Shown here: one piece after another, positions 28,116 through 37,166 of the stretch | How positions within the stretch are numbered: the stretch's first letter is position 1 | How the letters are laid out: every line of letters starts with the position of its first letter | Made by a program: the position numbers and the translations under genes | The notes under the pieces: generated by a model | Seen by the model: only the letters and a program-made list of their open reading frames with translations | Database searches by the model: none | Told to the model about the DNA's origin: nothing | NCBI GenBank assembly: GCA_019187185.1 | Contig: JABAQU010000020.1 | Span: 186,001 to 250,000 of the forward strand | DNA: 64,000 bases | Direction: 5' to 3' | Source: Steroidobacteraceae bacterium | GTDB taxonomy: Bacteria; Pseudomonadota; Gammaproteobacteria; Steroidobacterales; Steroidobacteraceae

Positions 28116-29756
28116 ATGAAATTGGGATTGCGGCGGTTCCTGCTCGGTGCAATCGTGGCTGCGCTCGCTGGCAGTTGCGCCTCCTCGGCCGCGCCGACGA
28201 CGCAGCCCTCACAGCTGTCGCAACTGTCGCAGTCGGCGCTGTCGTCAACACAGCTGCTGCTGCCCGCCGGCGCCCGGCTCCAGTACGACCTGCGCCAATG
28301 CATCGACAATCGATGTTCGGCTCCCGTGGATCGCAACCCGGTCTACTTCCCGCCCGCCGAGCGGCACAACTATTTCTTTGCCTGGGATGTCAATCGCGTC
28401 CCCGGAGCCACCGCGATCCGCTGGCAGTTGCTCTACACCCCACTGGTGCCCGATGCCTTCGCACAGGTGTCCGAGCCTGCCGGCGCCGTGGCGAAGTCCG
28501 GCGTGCAATCGGGACACGCCGGCACAATCGAGATCGACCTGCGCAACCTGGCTCGAAGCCTGCAATTGACGCCCTTCGATCCAGAGAAGGCCGCGAAGCA
28601 GGCCGCCATGAAACTGCACTTGCCCGCAAAGCGGTCACAACGCAGCACTGCGTCGTCTCGCAACATGCGGGCCGGTTCGACGAGCGCGGCTGTCATCCCG
28701 CCGTCGCGCCTGTACATTCGCGTCCTGCCGCTGCGATCGGCGGCGGATCCGACACCGGTCGGGCGGTCTTCGAATGCCATCGAACTCATCTACGGGAGCG
28801 CACCGACACTGCAGTCGTTTCCCCGCTCCCACCTGAAGCCCGGGCCGGCGATCGAGATCGGGGACTTTCGCTGGAATCCCCAGATCGACATCGACAAGTG
28901 GCCCAGGGGCTGCGAGGACATTCCAAGCGACTCCGACGAAAGCCTCTGGGATGTCGTCAGCGAAGCCGTGGCGAGCGCATGGAACTGGTTCGCGACGGCC
29001 TATCAGGATATCCAGAATACCGTGGTCGACGTGGCCCACATGGTGCTGCCGATTGTGCCGAAGGAGGTACTGAGCGTCGCGCTCCAGTCGGCGATGGCGG
29101 CGGCGGGCCTGCCGCCGAGCATTCCCAATCTGGATCGGCTGATGAACGAGGGCGCGGATTACCTCGGCAATGCGCTCGCGAGCCAGATTCCAGTGCCGGC
29201 GGCGGGGGCGCTCGGCCGCATGACGCAGGAGGCGTTCGAGGCCGAGGCACGCGCCGCTGCGAAGAAGGCGATACTCGCCGGCGCCGAACAGGCCCGTCGG
29301 GCGCTTTCGGGCGCGGGCGTGAAGTACTGCAGGCAATGGACCAGCCCGCCGTGGTTCACGATCACGGTCCGCAACAGCGGCCGCGAAGATCTTCGCGACA
29401 TCCACATCGGCGTGCAGGATTCGGCCGGGCTCTTCAAGGACCTGGGTTTCGTGGTGCCGCTCCTCAGGAAGGGCGAGAAACTGCGGGTGCCCGTCAATCT
29501 GATGGACCGCTCGCACATGAATGTTCATGTGACGCAGCACACGCAACTACCCACCTACGACGAAGCCAAGGCAGAGGGTGAGTGGTGGAACCGGGCGCGG
29601 AAGACGCGCACCTCGTTCATGTTTTCGGCGCCGGGCGACTCGCTGTGCATCGATGCCGCGCAGACTCGCTGCGAACCCGGGCCGTCGATTCAGCGCTACC
29701 GATCCGCGCGGAAGGTCTGGGTCACTGAAGGGTATGTGCACCGGACGCGAGCCTGA
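28116..29756 (+). CDS. Large lipoprotein-like exported protein, unknown function
   Basis: A 546-residue protein that I do not recognise. It starts at ATG 28116 behind GGGAGG; residues 1-22 are a signal ending in the lipobox-like LAGSC (Cys21). A low-complexity Gln/Ser segment (QPSQLSQLSQS) follows, then a beta-rich region in which the Tyr/Phe-rich HNYFFAWDVNRVPGATAIRWQLLYTPLVP stands out. The centre (about 275-400) is amphipathic helix, including WDVVSEAVASAWNWFATAYQDI and EAEARAAAKKAILAGAEQARRAL. The final ~130 residues look like an Ig-like fold (WFTITVRNSGREDLRDIHIGVQD). A surface or envelope role is the most that can be said. Confidence 0.65.
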   Translation: MKLGLRRFLLGAIVAALAGSCASSAAPTTQPSQLSQLSQSALSSTQLLLPAGARLQYDLRQCIDNRCSAPVDRNPVYFPPAERHNYFFAWDVNRVPGATAIRWQLLYTPLVPDAFAQVSEPAGAVAKSGVQSGHAGTIEIDLRNLARSLQLTPFDPEKAAKQAAMKLHLPAKRSQRSTASSRNMRAGSTSAAVIPPSRLYIRVLPLRSAADPTPVGRSSNAIELIYGSAPTLQSFPRSHLKPGPAIEIGDFRWNPQIDIDKWPRGCEDIPSDSDESLWDVVSEAVASAWNWFATAYQDIQNTVVDVAHMVLPIVPKEVLSVALQSAMAAAGLPPSIPNLDRLMNEGADYLGNALASQIPVPAAGALGRMTQEAFEAEARAAAKKAILAGAEQARRALSGAGVKYCRQWTSPPWFTITVRNSGREDLRDIHIGVQDSAGLFKDLGFVVPLLRKGEKLRVPVNLMDRSHMNVHVTQHTQLPTYDEAKAEGEWWNRARKTRTSFMFSAPGDSLCIDAAQTRCEPGPSIQRYRSARKVWVTEGYVHRTRA

Positions 29757-29789
29757 AGCGCGACCGCACCTTGGGGCGCGATCGCGGCG

Positions 29790-30803
29790 ATGAAAGCGGC
29801 GTGGTACGAGAAGCAGGGGCCTGCCGATCGCGTGTTCGTGGTGGGCGACATGCCGGAGCCCGAGCCCGGCCCGGGCGAGGTTCGCATCCGCGTCGCAGCG
29901 TCCGGTATCAACCCGGGTGACCTGAAGAAGCGCGTCGACGCTTTCGGCTACGGCATGGTGTACCCGCGCGTGATCCCGCACAGCGATGGGGCCGGAATCA
30001 TCGACCGCGTGGGCGCAGGCGTGCCAGCGTCGCGGATCGGGGAGCGCGTGTGGTGTTACGGCGCGCAGAGCGACCGGCCGTTCGGCACCGCCGCCGAGTA
30101 TGTCGCCCTCCCCTCCGCCCAGGCCGTGCCGCTGCCTGATCATGTGCCGTTTGAGCAGGGCGCCTGCCTCGGGATCCCCGGCATCACCGCCCATCGCTGC
30201 GTTCACGCGGCGGGGCCGGTCGAGGACCGCATGGTGCTGGTGCAGGGCGGAGCCGGGGCGGTGGGTCTCTGCGCCATACAACTGGCCCGCCGGGCTGGAG
30301 CCCGAGTTCTCGCGACCGTGCGTTCGGACCATGACGAGGGAGTGGCGTCACGGGCTGGTGCGCACGAGGTCGTCCGTACCGACGGCGCCGCGGCCGACGA
30401 GATCGTGAGCCGGATCCGCACGCTCGCCCCCGAGGGGGTGGCACACATCGTCGAGGTGGCGTTCGACGCAAACGTCGACATCGACACCGAACTCCTCGCG
30501 CTCGGCGGCTCGCTCGCAACCTATGCGACCGGAAAGCCTCGGCCGCCGATTCCGTTCTGGGATCTGCTCTTCAAGAATATCCGCGTGTACTTCCTCGGCA
30601 GCGACGACTTTCCGGCCGAGGCGAAGGCCGCTGCTGCCGGCGACCTGAATGCGGCGCTCGTGAGCGGTTGGTCGGGCTTCGAGATCGGCCATCGATTCCC
30701 GCTACCCGCCATTGCCGAGGCACACCAGCACCTCGAAGAGAAACGAGGCACGGGTCGAGTCGTCTTGCTGGTGCCGGGACATCCGGACAGCACCGCTCAA
30801 TAG
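29790..30803 (+). CDS. NADPH:quinone reductase-like (zeta-crystallin type) oxidoreductase
   Basis: A 337-residue zinc-free medium-chain reductase. N-terminal GroES-like fold: MKAAWYEKQGPADRVF, GEVRIRVAASGINPGDLKKR. Cofactor-binding Rossmann fold: VLVQGGAGAVGLCAIQLARRAGARVLATV. The C-terminal region has FFLLGSD-like VYFLGSDD and AIAEAHQHLEEKRGTGRVVLLV. Such enzymes reduce quinones or enones using NADPH. It starts 33 bases after the unknown lipoprotein gene, with no strong ribosome site. Confidence 0.9.
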   Translation: MKAAWYEKQGPADRVFVVGDMPEPEPGPGEVRIRVAASGINPGDLKKRVDAFGYGMVYPRVIPHSDGAGIIDRVGAGVPASRIGERVWCYGAQSDRPFGTAAEYVALPSAQAVPLPDHVPFEQGACLGIPGITAHRCVHAAGPVEDRMVLVQGGAGAVGLCAIQLARRAGARVLATVRSDHDEGVASRAGAHEVVRTDGAAADEIVSRIRTLAPEGVAHIVEVAFDANVDIDTELLALGGSLATYATGKPRPPIPFWDLLFKNIRVYFLGSDDFPAEAKAAAAGDLNAALVSGWSGFEIGHRFPLPAIAEAHQHLEEKRGTGRVVLLVPGHPDSTAQ

Positions 30804-30883
30804 TCAGAGGTTGACCGTCACCGGCAGTCGTGTCCTTGGTCGCGACCGGACCCGACCATTTATCATTGACCGCGGAGGTGCCC

Positions 30884-32707
30884 ATGCACGGCGGTGGTCT
30901 CGAACTCGCTCTGGTGTTCCTGCTCGCGGGCGTGGTCGCGGTACCGGTGTTCAAGCACTTCGGGCTCGGCGCGGTGCTCGCCTACCTGGTCGCGGGCGTG
31001 CTCCTCGGGCCGCATGCGCTGCGGCTGGTGCGCGATCCGGAACCAGTACTTGCGGCCAGCGAGATCGGCGTCGTGATGCTGCTGTTCGTCATCGGCCTCG
31101 AGCTGTCGCTGCCACGCCTGCGAGTGATGAAGCGGCCGGTGTTCGAAGTCGGCGGACTGCAGGTCCTGGCGTCCGGCGCGGCGCTCGGCCTGCTCGCGCA
31201 CGCCTTCGGTCTGGCGTGGCCCGCAGCGCTGGTGGTCGGCGTTGGCCTCGCGTTGTCTTCCACCGCAGTCGGGCTGCAGCTGCTGGCGGAGCGCGGCGAA
31301 CTCAACAGCGACCACGGTCGCCTCGGCTTCGCGATCCTGCTGTTCCAGGACCTCGCCGCGATCCCGCTGCTGGCGGCGATTCCGCTGCTCGCGCATGCCA
31401 TGCCGCATGCCGATGCGTCGCCTTGGCTGGCTTTCGCCAAGGCGATCGGCGCGATTGCCGTGCTGGTGCTGGGCGGGCGATTGCTGTTGCGCCACCTGTT
31501 CCGCGTCATCGCGCGCACCAACATGCCCGAGGTATTCACGGCGGCCTCGTTGCTGGTGGTGCTGGGCAGCGCGTGGCTGATGCAGGCCGCGGGCCTGTCT
31601 GCCGGCCTCGGCGCCTTCCTCGCCGGTGTGCTGCTCGCGGAATCCGAGTTCCGCCACGCCCTCGAGTCGCAGATCCAGCCGTTCGAGGGCCTGCTGCTCG
31701 GCCTGTTCTTCATGGCCGTGGGCATGAGCCTCGACCTGCGGCGCGTCGCCGCGGAGCCGGCGACGATCGCGATCGGCGTCCTCCTGCTGATCACGGTGAA
31801 GTTCGCGCTGCTGTTTGCGCTCGGGCAGCGCCCGGGGAAGCTCGACTGGCGCGGTGCGCTCAGGCTTGGTGCCGTGCTCGCGGTCGGCGGCGAGTTCTCG
31901 TTCGTGGCGTTCAATGAAGCGCTGAAATCCAGGCTGATCGACACGATGATGCACGACCGTCTCAACGCCATCGTCGGTCTGTCGATGGCGCTGACGCCGT
32001 TGCTGCTGATTGCGATCACGCGCCTGCTCGCACTCGACAGGCCGAAGCGCCCGGCACGCGCCTTCGACGAGATCCCCGATGAGCACCCACAGGTGCTGAT
32101 CGCCGGCTTCGGCCGCTTCGGCCAAATCATCGCGCGCATGCTGTTTGCACAGCGCATCCGATTCGTCGCCATCGACCCGGACGTGGAGCAGGTCGACTTC
32201 TTCCGCCGCTTCGGCAACCCGATCTACTACGGCGATCCTTCCAAGCCCAGTCTGTTGCGCGCGGCCGGTGCGGCAAAGATCAAGGTGTTCGTGATCGCGG
32301 TCGACGACGTGGATGCGAGCCTGCGCATCACCCGCCTGATCCGCCGCCAGTACCCGCAGGCCAAGGTGTTCGTGCGTGCACGCGACCGTCGCCATGCGTG
32401 GCAGTTGATGGACTTCGGGGTACAGCCGCTGCGTGAAACCTTCGGCACCAGCCTCGAGATGGGCCGCGACGTGATGATCGCGCTCGGCGTGCCGCCCGAC
32501 GTCGCCAACGACCGCGCCCGCCGCTTCCGCGAACTCGACGAACGCCTGCTGGAGGCGCAATACCTCGTTTACGGCGACGAGGACGCATTGCTGCAAACTA
32601 ATGCCGACGCGCGCAAGGAACTGGAACAGCTGTTCGCCGCGGAGCTCGGCGAAGGCACCTTCGGCGAGGTGGCGAAGAAGCAGGACGCGGCGGCGCCGGG
32701 AAGTTGA
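30884..32707 (+). CDS. CPA2-family KefB/KefC-type K+/H+ antiporter with TrkA-N domain
   Basis: A 607-residue transporter. Start 30884 is chosen for its GGAGG ribosome site and because the hydrophobic N-terminus begins there (an upstream in-frame GTG at 30830 would add 18 polar residues). About 12-13 membrane helices form a Na+/H+-exchanger domain (FLLAGVVAVPVFKHFGLGAVLAYLVAG, LFQDLAAIPLLAAIPLL). At ~402 a cytoplasmic RCK/TrkA-N domain begins with the NAD-binding VLIAGFGRFGQIIARM. It probably exports K+ in exchange for protons during electrophile or osmotic stress. A glutathione-dependent mode cannot be read from sequence. Confidence 0.92.
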   Translation: MHGGGLELALVFLLAGVVAVPVFKHFGLGAVLAYLVAGVLLGPHALRLVRDPEPVLAASEIGVVMLLFVIGLELSLPRLRVMKRPVFEVGGLQVLASGAALGLLAHAFGLAWPAALVVGVGLALSSTAVGLQLLAERGELNSDHGRLGFAILLFQDLAAIPLLAAIPLLAHAMPHADASPWLAFAKAIGAIAVLVLGGRLLLRHLFRVIARTNMPEVFTAASLLVVLGSAWLMQAAGLSAGLGAFLAGVLLAESEFRHALESQIQPFEGLLLGLFFMAVGMSLDLRRVAAEPATIAIGVLLLITVKFALLFALGQRPGKLDWRGALRLGAVLAVGGEFSFVAFNEALKSRLIDTMMHDRLNAIVGLSMALTPLLLIAITRLLALDRPKRPARAFDEIPDEHPQVLIAGFGRFGQIIARMLFAQRIRFVAIDPDVEQVDFFRRFGNPIYYGDPSKPSLLRAAGAAKIKVFVIAVDDVDASLRITRLIRRQYPQAKVFVRARDRRHAWQLMDFGVQPLRETFGTSLEMGRDVMIALGVPPDVANDRARRFRELDERLLEAQYLVYGDEDALLQTNADARKELEQLFAAELGEGTFGEVAKKQDAAAPGS

Positions 32708-32762
32708 GGCGTTGCGTTCGCGCGCGGTCGATACGCTGCGGGCCCGCGCCGGCCGGAACCTG

Positions 32763-34001
32763 CTATCGCTTCTCGCCCGGAGGGTGTTCCGCCAGCCAGC
32801 GCATCGCGCGCTGCACGCGCGTACGCCCGCTCGGGTGGTCGAAGAAGATGATTTCCTCGATACGCCCCGGCTCGAGTTTGCGGTAGCTCGCGAGGCGGAT
32901 CGCCACGCTCGCAAATCCCTGCGGCTCGTTCGCCGCCTCGAGGCCGAACGCGTCCGCCTGGTTCTCCGCGACCCGGACGATCGAGTTCGAGAGCGGCGTG
33001 AGCAGCAGCATGACCACCGCGAAAATCGCCATTGCGAGCGGCAAGCCCGCAGGATCGGCGAGATCGCGCACGCCCCAGCGCTGACCGCGCCGCGCGCGCA
33101 GCATGCCGAACAGGCGATTGACGACGAAAAAGCCGATGCCGAGCACGAGTGCGGTCGCGAGCGGCAGCCACAGCGAGTGGTGCAGCACGTAGTGGCCCAT
33201 CTCGTGCGCCATGACAGCGCGGATTTCGGGCGGCGAGGTCTCGTTCAGCAGGTTGTCGTTGAGCGCAATGCGGGTCGTGCCGGCGAGGCCCGAGACGTTC
33301 GCGCTGATGCGTTTGGTCTGCTTCGAGGCGTCATACCAGTAGACGTCGTCGGCCGGGATCCCGTTCTCGTGCGCGAGCGCGAGGATCGAGTCGCGCAATG
33401 GGCCCTTGGGCAACGGCTTGTAGTCGTTGAACAGCGGCGCGATGAACACCGGGTATATGAGGATCATGAACAGCAGCAGCAGCGCACTGGCGCCCGTCGC
33501 CCAGTACACCCAGCTCTCGCGCACGCGGCGGATGATGGCGTACAGCACGGCGATCGAGATCGAGCCGAGCGCAACGCCGAGCGCGAGCGAGATCGCCTGT
33601 TCGCCGAGGAAGGCGCCGAGCGTCTGGTTGGACATGCCGTACTGGTGCTCACGAAAGAAATCCACGTACAGTGTCCACGGCAGACCGAGGATGCCGATCG
33701 CGAGCATGAAGAGCGCGCCGTAGAGCAGCGTCTGGCGAAAAGGCTTGCGCGCACACCGCTCGGAGAAATCCCGCATCCGCGCGGAAAGACGCGTCGCGAG
33801 CAGGATCCACGCGATCGCGACTGTGACCAGCGCGCTCCAGCCATCGATCCAGTAGCCGCCCTCGAAATAGGCGTCAGACTGCTCGCGCTTCGCGGCCGGG
33901 ATGGTCGCGATCCAGGCGTCGGTCGCCTTCGCGACGTCGAATCCCGGACGCCACTCGGCGCCTGCGGGCACTCTCAGCGGTACAGCGGCAATGTCTGTCA
34001 T
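32763..34001 (-). CDS. M48 family (Ste24/CAAX-type) membrane zinc protease
   Basis: A 412-residue integral membrane zinc metalloprotease. Several helices precede the HEMGH motif at residues 266-270 (MAHEMGHYVLHH). The third ligand Glu lies in the conserved ENQADAFGLEAA. The region upstream of HEMGH (GIPADDVYWYDASKQTKRISANVSGL) is typical of the Ste24/HtpX-related group. Start at 34001 (MTDIAAVPLR) has a G-rich ribosome site; an alternative ATG eight codons upstream has none. Likely role in membrane-protein quality control. Divergent from the CocE-type hydrolase gene. Confidence 0.9.
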   Translation of the reverse strand: MTDIAAVPLRVPAGAEWRPGFDVAKATDAWIATIPAAKREQSDAYFEGGYWIDGWSALVTVAIAWILLATRLSARMRDFSERCARKPFRQTLLYGALFMLAIGILGLPWTLYVDFFREHQYGMSNQTLGAFLGEQAISLALGVALGSISIAVLYAIIRRVRESWVYWATGASALLLLFMILIYPVFIAPLFNDYKPLPKGPLRDSILALAHENGIPADDVYWYDASKQTKRISANVSGLAGTTRIALNDNLLNETSPPEIRAVMAHEMGHYVLHHSLWLPLATALVLGIGFFVVNRLFGMLRARRGQRWGVRDLADPAGLPLAMAIFAVVMLLLTPLSNSIVRVAENQADAFGLEAANEPQGFASVAIRLASYRKLEPGRIEEIIFFDHPSGRTRVQRAMRWLAEHPPGEKR

Positions 34002-34119
34002 CGTGACCCCCACATCCGCACTCATGGTGCATCGGGTGCAGTGCAAAAAGCGAATGCCTGAACGCGCCCCGATCTCGCCACCCCGGCCGGTTCATCGCAT
34101 TCGCGCGGACACCCTGCTT

Positions 34120-34136
34120 GCACCCCGACAGGGTGC
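34120..34136. promoter_or_regulatory. Small inverted repeat upstream of CocE-type hydrolase
   Basis: GCACCC (34120-34125) and GGGTGC (34131-34136) flank CGACA, 18 bases before the ATG. It could be an operator or a leader hairpin; short arms make chance occurrence plausible. Confidence 0.3.
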
Positions 34137-34154
34137 CTCGTACCCTCGGCAGCC

Positions 34155-36077
34155 ATGAAAAACCCCATCCGTGCCCTGACCCTCCTCTCCGCCAGTGCCC
34201 TATGCTGTGTGACCGCGGCCACCGCCCAGGACACTCCGCGCGTCACGCCGATGACGCCGGACGTCGTCGACAAATACGAGCAAGTGCTGCCCTCGGCCGA
34301 TTTCATCCGCCGCGAGGCGATGATCCCGATGCGCGACGGCGTCAAGCTCTACACCACCATCGTGATGAAGAAGGGGACGCGCGATGCGCCCATCCTCCTC
34401 TCGCGCACACCCTACGATGCGTACGACGCGACGCACCGCATCCCGAGCCAGCGGATCGTCGACATCGTCGATGCGATGGATATCGAGTTCGTCGAAGACC
34501 ACTACATCCGCGTCACACAGGACATCCGCGGCCTGCATCGCTCCGAGGGCGAGTACATCATGAATCGGCCCGTCGTCGGGCCGCTGAACCACACGGGCAT
34601 CGACGAATCGACGGACGCGTACGACACGATCGAGTGGCTCGTGAAGAACATTCCCGAATCGAACGGCAATGTCGGCATCATCGGCTCGTCGTACCTCGGC
34701 TTCACGGCGCTCGCGGCGTTGATCAAGCCACACCCGGCGCTCAAGGCCGCCGTGCCCGAGAGCCCGATGGTCGACGGCTGGATGGGCGACGACTGGTTCC
34801 ACAACGGCGCATTCAGGGTGAGCTCGCTCGACTATGCCGTGGGCCAATCGACCCACAAGGCCGACGGCAGCGGCGTGTTTGCGCTCGGCGGGGGCGACGA
34901 CTACACGCGCTACCTCGAAGCCGGATCGGTCGGCGATTTCGTCAAGATGTTGGGCATCGGCCACTACCCGGGCGTACGCAAGTTCCTCGAAAACCCGGCG
35001 TACACGACATTCTGGTCACTGCAGGCGGTCGACCAGTGGCTCGCAGCCGAACCACTCAAGGTTCCGACGATGATCGAGGTGGGCCAGTGGGATCAGGAAG
35101 ACAGCTACGGCGGCCCCGCCGTGTATCGCGCGCTGGAGCCCAAGGACAAGAACAACGACAAGGTGTCGCTCGTCATCGGCCCGTGGCGGCACTCGGGCGC
35201 GAACCACTACGGCTATGACCTCGGCGCGCTCACCTTCACCGGCGACACGGCGCGCGAGTGGCGCGTGAAGTACGTCAAGCCGTTCTTCGACCATTGGCTG
35301 AAGGGCGGCCCGGACCCGCACACGCCACCGGTCCTCACCTACGCCACCGGCATCAACCAGTGGGAAGTGTCGCAGCACTGGCCGGTGGGCAAGCCGACGC
35401 CCGTCTATCTCGCGGCGAACGGTGTGGCGACGTTCGACAAACCGGCGACCGCCGGCCGCTACGATTACGTTAGCGACCCCGCGCATCCGGTCCCCTTCAT
35501 TCCGCGCCCGATCGACATGAACGATCCGCTGCAGTGGAAGCCGTGGCTGGTGCACGATCAGCGCTTCGTCTCGGGCCGCCCGGACGTCGCGAGCTGGCAG
35601 TCCGCACCGCTCGAGAAGCCGGTACACATCATGGGCGCGCCTGCGGTCGAACTGTTCGCTGCAACGAGCGGCACGGACAGCGACTGGGTGGTGAAGCTCA
35701 TCGATGTGTACCCCAACGACGTGCCCGAGCCCGCCGCGCAGGGCAGCAAGCCCTCGATGGCCGGCTACGAACTGCCGATCGGCATCGAGATCTTCCGCGG
35801 CCGCCATTTCAGGAGCTTTGCGCAACCGGCGCCGCTCACGCCGGGCAAGGTGGAGCACTATCAGTGGACGCTGCCCAACGTGAACCACGTGTTCCTGCCG
35901 GGCCACCGCATCATGGTGCAGGTGCAATCGACCCTGTTCCCGCTCTACGACCGCAACCCGCAGACTTACGTCGACAACATCATGTACGCGAAACCGGATG
36001 ACTACAGAAAGGCGACGCAGAGCATCGCCTTCGGTGGCGCTCAGGCGAGCGCCGTGGTTCTGCCGGTGGTGCCGTAG
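34155..36077 (+). CDS. CocE/NonD family exported hydrolase (alpha-amino acid ester hydrolase-like)
   Basis: A 640-residue serine hydrolase with signal peptide (to about 24, cleavage after TAQ or ATA). N-terminal alpha/beta-hydrolase domain: VKLYTTIVMKKG, LLSRTPYDAYD, and nucleophile motif IGSSYLGF with Ser179. Triad partners are probably Asp in GQWDQED and His in GPWRHSG. The C-terminal jelly-roll domain of the family follows (PLEKPVHIMGAPAVELFAATS, HRIMVQVQSTLFPLYDRNPQT). Close relatives hydrolyse alpha-amino acid esters and beta-lactams such as ampicillin, or cocaine-like esters; the substrate here is unknown. Downstream lies the remnant of a toxin-antitoxin locus. Confidence 0.9.
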   Translation: MKNPIRALTLLSASALCCVTAATAQDTPRVTPMTPDVVDKYEQVLPSADFIRREAMIPMRDGVKLYTTIVMKKGTRDAPILLSRTPYDAYDATHRIPSQRIVDIVDAMDIEFVEDHYIRVTQDIRGLHRSEGEYIMNRPVVGPLNHTGIDESTDAYDTIEWLVKNIPESNGNVGIIGSSYLGFTALAALIKPHPALKAAVPESPMVDGWMGDDWFHNGAFRVSSLDYAVGQSTHKADGSGVFALGGGDDYTRYLEAGSVGDFVKMLGIGHYPGVRKFLENPAYTTFWSLQAVDQWLAAEPLKVPTMIEVGQWDQEDSYGGPAVYRALEPKDKNNDKVSLVIGPWRHSGANHYGYDLGALTFTGDTAREWRVKYVKPFFDHWLKGGPDPHTPPVLTYATGINQWEVSQHWPVGKPTPVYLAANGVATFDKPATAGRYDYVSDPAHPVPFIPRPIDMNDPLQWKPWLVHDQRFVSGRPDVASWQSAPLEKPVHIMGAPAVELFAATSGTDSDWVVKLIDVYPNDVPEPAAQGSKPSMAGYELPIGIEIFRGRHFRSFAQPAPLTPGKVEHYQWTLPNVNHVFLPGHRIMVQVQSTLFPLYDRNPQTYVDNIMYAKPDDYRKATQSIAFGGAQASAVVLPVVP

Positions 36078-36089
36078 CGCTCGGAAGAG

Positions 36090-36359
36090 CAGGACCTCGA
36101 CTCCCAGCCCCTTCGCAGCCGGTCGCACGCGCTGATCGAGGCTCAGGTGCCGCGGGCCGGCAACCGCGGTGCGCTCGTCAGACGCGACGATGAGGTCGGC
36201 ATCGGCCAGCAGGCGGCGCACCGCGGGCGATGTCGGCTCGTCGAGGAGCCATGCCAGCACCGCACTCGACTCCGCGACCAGTACACGCTCCCCCAGCCGC
36301 ACGCGACGCAGATATTCTCTCAGCTTGCTCTTGAGCTCGCGGGCACCAACGGTTTGCAT
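36090..36359 (-). pseudogene. Collapsed Phd-VapC toxin-antitoxin remnant (fused by two in-frame deletions)
   Basis: One reading frame joins three fragments. MQTVGARELKSKLREYLRR and LGERVLVA are the N-terminus of a Phd/YefM-type antitoxin. ESSAVLAWLLDEPTSPAVRR and DADLIVASDE are the start of a PIN-domain VapC toxin, which normally opens a separate gene. LSLDQRVRPAAKGLGVEVL is the usual C-terminus of such PIN toxins. The antitoxin C-terminus and the central PIN region with its acidic residues are missing. The frame then runs on without a stop into the antisense of the hydrolase gene, so the product is not expected to work. The ATG at 36359 is the original antitoxin start. Confidence 0.7.
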
Positions 36360-36466
36360 ATAGGCCCTTGTAGCTACACGACGCTGCATTGTCCATCATG
36401 ACTGGGAGGCCTTATCCGAGAGCCTCCCCGCCCACCCCCTGATAGGCGAGACTCTTTGCCGCCGAA

Positions 36467-36895
36467 TTACAGGCCCTCGAGCAGGGCCATTGTGTGCGTA
36501 TCGAGCTTGCCACCGAAATACTTCTCCAGCGCACGCACGAAGTCATCTTCGGCGGGTGCGGCGATGCGAAACAGCGTCAGGCAGGAGTGCAGCTTGAGTG
36601 CATCGACACCCCCGAAGATGTCCTGTGCGTCGGACCCGGAAAGCTTCAGCAGGACATCGACGCACTCGCGCAGACGCTGGCCGAGGATGGGATCGGCGAG
36701 ATAGGCCCGCGCCTCGTCGAGCGAGGAGATCGAGTAGAACTGCGCGGTGTCGCTGCGGCCCAGCCCGCGCAATTGCGGGAATACGTACCACATCCAGTGC
36801 GACCGCTTCTGGCCGGCCCGCAACTCGCGCAGCGCCGTCGCATAGTTGTGTTCCTGCGCCTCGAGGAAGCGCCAGAGGTTGTGCGGATCATCCAT
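36467..36895 (-). CDS. DUF1810 family protein
   Basis: A 142-residue protein of the DUF1810 family: it starts MDDPHNLWRFLEAQEHNYATALRELRAG, followed by the hallmark KRSHWMWYVFPQLRGLGRS, then YFSISSLDEA-like YSISSLDEARAYL and LRECVDVLLKLSG. Some members are macrodomain-associated or calpastatin-annotated, but no activity is established. The start at 36895 matches the family N-terminus; upstream open frame is unconserved. Single gene, divergent from the TetR operon with a 271-base gap. Confidence 0.85.
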   Translation of the reverse strand: MDDPHNLWRFLEAQEHNYATALRELRAGQKRSHWMWYVFPQLRGLGRSDTAQFYSISSLDEARAYLADPILGQRLRECVDVLLKLSGSDAQDIFGGVDALKLHSCLTLFRIAAPAEDDFVRALEKYFGGKLDTHTMALLEGL

Positions 36896-37140
36896 CGCTT
36901 TCGCCCCGCAGCCGGGCATGGTCACCGCAGCCCCGCGGGCTCGTGGTTCGCATCGAAATGATGCCGAGTGCCGAACGCCCGTCGGGCCGCTTCGTCGGGT
37001 CGAGAGGCGCGGCACGCCGCGTCATGGCCGCGGCCTGGGGCGAGGTCGGCGGTTCTGCACTGGGCATGTCGGTGATTCCGCTCCGCGCAGCAGGTCGAGG
37101 CTCGAGATTATGCCGCAATGATCATCCGGTCTTGCCAATA

Positions 37141-37162
37141 ATTAAATAATGCATTAATTTAT
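37141..37162 (+). promoter_or_regulatory. AT-rich imperfect palindrome at the TetR start (candidate operator)
   Basis: A 22-bp near-palindrome centred on ATGCAT (37149-37154), with eight flanking bases on each side and two mismatched pairs. It lies four bases before the TetR ATG in an AT-rich island inside very GC-rich DNA. There is no Shine-Dalgarno between it and the ATG, so the transcript may be nearly leaderless. TetR proteins often bind such palindromes in their own promoter. Confidence 0.5.
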
Positions 37163-37166
37163 ATCA

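Noticed and set aside
30863..32914. 683-codon open frame antisense to the KefC-type gene
   Set aside because: Gln/Arg/His-rich shadow without signal or motifs.
36404..36428. Hairpin GGGAGGC/GCCTCCC downstream of the DUF1810 gene
   Set aside because: Only 7 bp with an 11-base loop and no T-run; too weak to call a terminator.
36896..37140. Possible small genes between the DUF1810 and TetR genes
   Set aside because: Open frames there have no ribosome sites or conserved features; I see only promoter-type sequence.
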